From assembly GCA_019237115.1 (NCBI GenBank), contig JAFAHS010000266.1, positions 1 through 64,000 of the forward strand: DNA of 64,000 nucleotides, in the 5' to 3' direction. Made by a program: the position numbers and the translations under genes. Under the pieces are notes generated by a model. It saw nothing but the letters and a program-made list of their open reading frames with translations, was not told where the DNA came from and ran no database searches. Origin of the DNA: Deltaproteobacteria bacterium. GTDB lineage: Bacteria; Desulfobacterota; Binatia; Binatales; Binataceae. Shown piece after piece: positions 59,636 to 64,000 of this stretch (position 1 is the stretch's first letter; the number at the start of each line of letters is the position of its first letter).

Positions 59636-61300
59636 TCAACGTCCCACCTGGCCCGAGCGTTTGGCGTCCTCGCGCGCCCGCAGTTCGCGGCGCATGATCT
59701 TTCCCGTCACCGTGGATGGAAAGTCTTCCAGGAACTCAAACTCCCGCGGGGCCTCGTGTGCGGCCAGCCGGGTCTTGACGTGGGTCCGGATCTCTTCGAC
59801 CAGGTTCTCGGACGGCGAAAATCCGGGCAACAACTTGATGAATGCCTTGATCGCCTGGCCGCGCTGCGGATCGGGCACACCGATGACCGCGCACGATGCG
59901 ACACAGGCATGCTCCATGATCTTGGCTTCGATCTCGGAGGGACCGATCCGGTAGCCGGAGCTTTTGATTACATCGTCGTTGCGTCCCTGGAAGTAGACGT
60001 AGCCTTCCTCGTCCATGTGGCCGAGATCGCCGGTCATGCACCATTCGCCCTTGAACTTTTCGCTCATCGCGCTCGGGTTTTTCCAGTACTCGCGCATCAC
60101 TACCGGCGAGTCGCGCCGAATCGCGATTTCGCCGGTTGCGCCAGCCTTCAACACTTCGCCCTCGGGCGAAACGATCGCCACCTGGTGGCCCGGATAGGGC
60201 TTGCCCAACGGCTCTAGGCGCGCTTTCTCAACCAGACTGCACGTGCCGATAAAGTAGTTGGCTTCGGTCTGACCAAAGCCCTGGTTGAATTCGACCTGCA
60301 GCTCCTCGTCTACCCACTTCGCGAGCTGGGGACTGACGGGTTCGGCGCCGCTCACGATGCAGCGGAGTTTGAGTTGCCGGTACTTTTCGCGGGGATTCTT
60401 TATCTCGCGCAGAACTTTCAGTGCGGTGGGAGGGTAGAGACCCACCGAGGCGCCGTACTTCTCCAGCAGTCGGAAGGTCACTTCCGGATCGAATCGAGCC
60501 TTGCTGCGATACGCGAGCACCGGAATTCCGTACGGCCAAATCGCGAGCAACCCGTCGAGCAATCCGCCCGCCCACGCCCAGTCGGCCGGGCTGTAGTAGA
60601 GGTCGCCGGCGCGCAAATAGTTGTAGGAGTAGTCGATGCCGTTGTGCCCGAGCACGTAGCGCGCAACGTGCAGTACGCCCTTGGGGTTTCCGGTGGTGCC
60701 GGACGTATACATCAGCAGGACCGGATCTTCCGCGCTGGAGGTTTCCATCGAGAGCTCCGGCGCCCCTTTGCTCATGAGGTCATCAAAACTGAGCGTGCCG
60801 TTGACCTGGCCGGCAACTATGAGGTGTTTGAAATTGGGAAGGCTCTTGCGATCGACGCCGTCCATTTTGCCGACGGTCTCGGGCTCCATCAGAATTGCCT
60901 TTGCCGCGCTGTTCTCGAGCCGGTACTGGATTGCGTCGGGGCCGAACAGCTTCGAGATGGGAAGCGCGATCGCGCCAATTCGATAGATGGCCATATGCGC
61001 GATCGCCGTCTCCGGTCGTTGCGGTGTATGTACCGCAACCACGTCGCCGCGGCCGATACCGAGGCCGCGCAGTGCGTTGCCAAACCGGTTGGACGCCTCG
61101 ATCATCTGCGCGAACGTGTACCGCGCGGCGTGGCCTTCGTCGTCTTCGTACAGGAGCGCGATCCGGTCACGAAGATCGGTGTGGCGATCGAGACAATCGA
61201 TCGCCAGGTTGTAGTCAGCAGGAATGTTCCACTTATGCATGGCGCGAAGTTCTGCGAAGCTTTTTCCCCCGCGCACGGTCTGTTCCTTGAGTCCGATCAT
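59636..61300 (-). CDS. AMP-forming acyl-CoA synthetase
   Basis: A 554-residue ANL-superfamily ligase, which activates a carboxylic acid through an acyl-adenylate. The P-loop LLMYTSGTTGNPKGVLH, the mid motif FNQGFGQTEANYF, GDLGHMDEEGY and the hinge GRNDDVIKSSGYRIGPSEIE are present; the C-terminal catalytic Lys is in STVTGKIMRREL. The layout resembles medium-chain (MACS/ACSM-type) synthetases more than acetyl-CoA synthetase. It diverges from the amidase gene across 226 bp in which I see no other feature. Confidence 0.93.
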   Translation of the reverse strand: MIGLKEQTVRGGKSFAELRAMHKWNIPADYNLAIDCLDRHTDLRDRIALLYEDDEGHAARYTFAQMIEASNRFGNALRGLGIGRGDVVAVHTPQRPETAIAHMAIYRIGAIALPISKLFGPDAIQYRLENSAAKAILMEPETVGKMDGVDRKSLPNFKHLIVAGQVNGTLSFDDLMSKGAPELSMETSSAEDPVLLMYTSGTTGNPKGVLHVARYVLGHNGIDYSYNYLRAGDLYYSPADWAWAGGLLDGLLAIWPYGIPVLAYRSKARFDPEVTFRLLEKYGASVGLYPPTALKVLREIKNPREKYRQLKLRCIVSGAEPVSPQLAKWVDEELQVEFNQGFGQTEANYFIGTCSLVEKARLEPLGKPYPGHQVAIVSPEGEVLKAGATGEIAIRRDSPVVMREYWKNPSAMSEKFKGEWCMTGDLGHMDEEGYVYFQGRNDDVIKSSGYRIGPSEIEAKIMEHACVASCAVIGVPDPQRGQAIKAFIKLLPGFSPSENLVEEIRTHVKTRLAAHEAPREFEFLEDFPSTVTGKIMRRELRAREDAKRSGQVGR

Positions 61301-61526
61301 CGTCGTGGTGCTCTATTGAATTGGAATTTCTGAAGCTTCGTCGCCGAAGGCCCAGTTGTAATCTGTGTGCCACAACTCCGACTGCAATGTCGAATCTCTC
61401 GAGCAGCAGGCGATAACCAGGGCACTCAGGTTCCGCGCCATGCTTGCCGGACCGGCAACCTTGAGAGAGTTTGGCGCGGGTACCGATCTGTGTTACGGCA
61501 GCCGTCGAGAGAAGGAGGCCCCGTAC

Positions 61527-62972
61527 ATGATCTCTTTGGCAGACTACTCGTCGCGCGATGGACTCGGACTGGCAGAAGTGGTGGCCCGCAAAGAGGTCAC
61601 GTCCGAGGAACTGATAGAGGCTGCCTTGGCGGCCATCGAAAAGGTAAATCCCAAACTCAACGCGGTACTGCAGACCCTTCCCGACCTGGCACATGCAGAG
61701 ATTCGCAATGGCCTGCCGCGCGGACCGTTTGCGGGGGTTCCGTTTCTCATCAAAGAGCTCGTGCTCCACGCCAAAGACGTCCGCTGCGACCAGGGTAGCA
61801 GGCTTGCCCAAGGCTTCGTCCCCAGCGCAGACACGGAGTTGATGACGCGTTTCAGGCGCGCCGGTCTGGTCCTCGTGGGCACCACGCAAACCCCGGAGTT
61901 CGGCTACAATCCGACCACCGAAACCACCTTGTTTGGGCCGGTTCACAACCCATGGAGGGAAGGTCACAGCGCGGGCGGCTCCAGTGGGGGTTCGGGCGCC
62001 TCGGTCGCCGCGGGAATCGTCGCGGTAGCGCACGCCAACGACGGCGGTGGTTCGATCCGCATTCCGGCATCGTGCAACGGATTGGTCGGGCTCAAACCCA
62101 CGCGCGATCGAATACCCACGGGCCCCGATTCCGCCGATCCGCTGTGCGGACTGGCAATCGAGTTCGCGGTATCGCGGACGGTCCGCGACAGCGCAGCGCT
62201 GCTCGATTGCGTGGCCGGTGCCGATGTTGGCGCACCCGGACTTCCGGTGCCGCCGGCGCGACCATATCGTGACGAAGCGGGCGCGGATCCCGGCAAACTA
62301 CGCATCGCGTGGACCGCTACGCCCGCCTCAGGAGCGAAGATTCATCCCGAATGCGCACGGGCCGTGCAAGCAACGGTCAAGCTGCTCGAAGATGCCGGCC
62401 ATACCCTGATCGAAGATCGTCCGCGCTTCGACTGGGACGAATACCTCGAAAAAGTTCACGTCATCTGGGCGGTCTTCAATGTGCTGTCGGCTGATCTCGC
62501 GGCGCAGACGATGGGGCGCAAGCCGGGACCGGACAACCTCGAAGCCGTGACCTGGGCTTGTTATGAAGAAGGCAAGCGCTTCAGCGCGGCCGATTTGCTG
62601 GACTCGATGGCGCATGGAAACCTGCTTTCGCGCAAAGTAGGAGCCTTCTTCCAGAACTACGACGCGCTGGTGACGCCTACCCTCGCGAGGCCGCCCGTGC
62701 CCCACGGAGAAATCAATCAGGACCAAAAAGGCATGAGCGCGATGGAATGGACACGATCGGTGTTCTCGTACTGCCCCTTTACCTCGGTGTTCAACACTAC
62801 CGGGCAGCCCGCGATCTCGCTGCCGATGCACTGGAGCGAAACGGGCTTGCCAATCGGCGTGCAATTGGTCGCGCGCTTCGGCGATGAGGCGACCCTGATT
62901 CGCCTGGCCGCGCAGCTGGAACAAGCGCGCCCGTGGCAGGGGCGCAAGCCGCCGGTTCACGCGTCCACATGA
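61527..62972 (+). CDS. Amidase (amidase signature family)
   Basis: A 481-residue amidase. The Ser-cisSer-Lys triad is readable: Lys76 in FLIKELVLH, Ser152 in [14 protein letters not shown] and Ser176 in [10 protein letters not shown]. The segment [15 protein letters not shown] is the family signature. The start [13 protein letters not shown] is preceded by AAGGAGG at 8 nt; the longer upstream frame is not used. Its TGA overlaps the next gene's ATG (ATGA), coupling it to a rhamnonate-dehydratase-like gene. The physiological amide is unknown. Confidence 0.92.
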   Translation: MISLADYSSRDGLGLAEVVARKEVTSEELIEAALAAIEKVNPKLNAVLQTLPDLAHAEIRNGLPRGPFAGVPFLIKELVLHAKDVRCDQGSRLAQGFVPSADTELMTRFRRAGLVLVGTTQTPEFGYNPTTETTLFGPVHNPWREGHSAGGSSGGSGASVAAGIVAVAHANDGGGSIRIPASCNGLVGLKPTRDRIPTGPDSADPLCGLAIEFAVSRTVRDSAALLDCVAGADVGAPGLPVPPARPYRDEAGADPGKLRIAWTATPASGAKIHPECARAVQATVKLLEDAGHTLIEDRPRFDWDEYLEKVHVIWAVFNVLSADLAAQTMGRKPGPDNLEAVTWACYEEGKRFSAADLLDSMAHGNLLSRKVGAFFQNYDALVTPTLARPPVPHGEINQDQKGMSAMEWTRSVFSYCPFTSVFNTTGQPAISLPMHWSETGLPIGVQLVARFGDEATLIRLAAQLEQARPWQGRKPPVHAST

Positions 62973-64000
62973 GTCCGACTATCAAGCAGGTTCGTGCGCT
63001 GGTCGTTCGTGGCGGCGGCGGCGACTACCACGACCAGGGCAGCGGCCATTGGATCGACGATCACATCGCCAGCCCGATGAGCCGCTATCCGGAGTACCGT
63101 CAGAGCCGTCAGAGTTTTGGGATCAACGTCCTCGGCACCCTGGTGGTTGAAATCGAGGCCAGCGACGGCACGGTCGGCTTCGCGGTAACCACCGGCGGCG
63201 AGCCCGCCGCCTATATCGTGGAAAAACACCTGGCGCGCTTCCTGGAAGGCCGCGATCCCAAAAACTACGAACTCATCTGGGACCAGATGTACTTCGCCAC
63301 CCAGTACTACGGCCGCAAAGGACTGGTACTTAACGCCATTTCTGGCGTCGATCTGGCGCTGTGGGATCTGCTTGGCAAGATCCGCGGCGAGCCCGTCTAT
63401 CACCTGCTGGGCGGCCAGGTTCGCTCCGAGCAGCCATTTTACGCGACCGGTTCGCGCCCCGATCTGGCCAAGGAGCTGGGCTTCATCGGTGGCAAACTCC
63501 CGCTTCATCACGGCCCCGCCGAGGGCGAGGCCGGGTTGGAACAGAATCTGGCGGAACTGGCCGAGATGCGGTCGCGGGTCGGCGATGATTTCTGGCTCAT
63601 GCTCGATTGTTGGATGAGCCTCGACCTCAACTACGCGATTCGTCTGGCGCAGCAGGCGCAAAAATACCGGCTCAAATGGATCGAGGAAGCGTTGTCGCCG
63701 GACGACTATTGGGGTTATGCCGAACTAAAAAAGGCGGTCCCGGTGGGACTCCTGGTCACGACCGGCGAGCATGAAGCGACACGCTGGGGCTTCCGGATGC
63801 TGCTTGAAATGGAGTGCTGCGACATCATCCAGCCCGACGTTGGCTGGTGCGGAGGCCTCACCGAGCTACTCAAGATATCAGCGCTGGCGGAGAGCCGAGG
63901 CGTGTTTGGTCGTTCCGCACGCCTCGGGAGTGTACAGCTACCATTTCGTAATAACCCGCCATTGCAGCCCATTCTCGGAATTCCTGATGATGGCACCCAA
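62969..64000 (+). pseudogene. rhmD: L-rhamnonate dehydratase (enolase superfamily), frameshifted and cut by the window end
   Basis: The N-terminus [34 protein letters not shown] and the barrel motifs ([41 protein letters not shown]) match RhmD, which dehydrates L-rhamnonate. About 310 residues are intact. At 63905-63907 a run TTT replaces an expected TT: after ...ALAESRG the frame yields VFGRSARLG, whereas removing one T gives [20 protein letters not shown], which carries the catalytic His. The gene is translationally coupled to the amidase. Sequence error or recent mutation cannot be told apart. The 3' end is outside the window. Confidence 0.85.

Noticed and set aside
1..64000. CRISPR arrays, tRNA or rRNA genes, IS elements, integrases
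   Set aside because: I looked for regularly spaced repeats, tRNA T-loop patterns and transposase or integrase motifs and found none; a covariance-model search would be needed to exclude tRNAs fully.

Overview
This is a 64 kb window of a high-GC bacterial chromosome, densely packed on both strands, with no rRNA, tRNA, CRISPR array, IS element or phage gene that I can recognise. The gene content points to a free-living, probably aerobic soil or environmental bacterium that makes hopanoids: acyl-CoA dehydrogenases, CoA transferase, enoyl-CoA hydratase, haloalkane dehalogenase, many TetR/MocR/XRE/ArsR regulators, Ku/LigD repair, a full squalene-hopene pathway. The mixture would fit Binatota or deltaproteobacteria-like lineages. 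That placement is inference, because no phylogenetic marker gene is present.

Layout. 1-9.8 kb: a glycosyltransferase-39 / isoaspartyl peptidase / trans-aconitate methyltransferase operon, a membrane-anchored hydrolase, two SDRs (one frameshifted), a Vgb-like propeller lipoprotein, a CaiB-type CoA transferase, amylomaltase, a TPR protein and a SufT-like protein. 9.9-19.6 kb: an AGPS-like FAD oxidase, a haloalkane dehalogenase with an enoyl-CoA hydratase, hopanoid C-3 methylase hpnR, an aldo/keto reductase, a VOC protein and an M1 aminopeptidase. 19.8-36.5 kb: the hopanoid locus. hpnK and hpnG are divergent. Further on, one long minus-strand run reads tetR-hpnH-ispA-MDR-shc-dxr-hpnC-hpnD-hpnE-hpnA-cruF-like. 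It covers isoprenoid precursor supply (Dxr, prenyl synthase), squalene formation (HpnC/D/E), cyclisation (Shc) and side-chain extension (HpnH, HpnG). A DMT exporter with a histidine-rich tail lies downstream.

36.5-47.8 kb: oxidoreductases, hydrolases, two closely similar acyl-CoA dehydrogenases flanking a MocR / PNPOx-like / GNAT cluster, and a disrupted GNAT gene. 47.8-53.9 kb: an XRE regulator with a 31-bp palindrome and a SnoaL-like partner, a translationally coupled Asp-box propeller plus MoaD/ThiS-like protein, a class III nucleotide cyclase, a HisN-like phosphatase and a GST. 53.9-57.6 kb: divergent ku and ligD (NHEJ). 57.7-64 kb: a flavin monooxygenase-like ACAD homologue, ArsR, an acyl-CoA synthetase, an amidase and a rhamnonate dehydratase that runs off the end with an apparent frameshift.

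The most unusual signals are: (i) a recurring TGACCGAYNGGTYA-like inverted repeat in the tetR and hpnR promoter regions, which suggests one TetR regulon covering hopanoid synthesis and C-3 methylation; (ii) the coupled Asp-box propeller/MoaD-like pair of unknown function; (iii) the 31-bp operator-like palindrome before the XRE gene; (iv) a nested inverted repeat in an otherwise empty 346-bp gap; and (v) three interrupted reading frames, one caused by an apparent 34-nt insertion.
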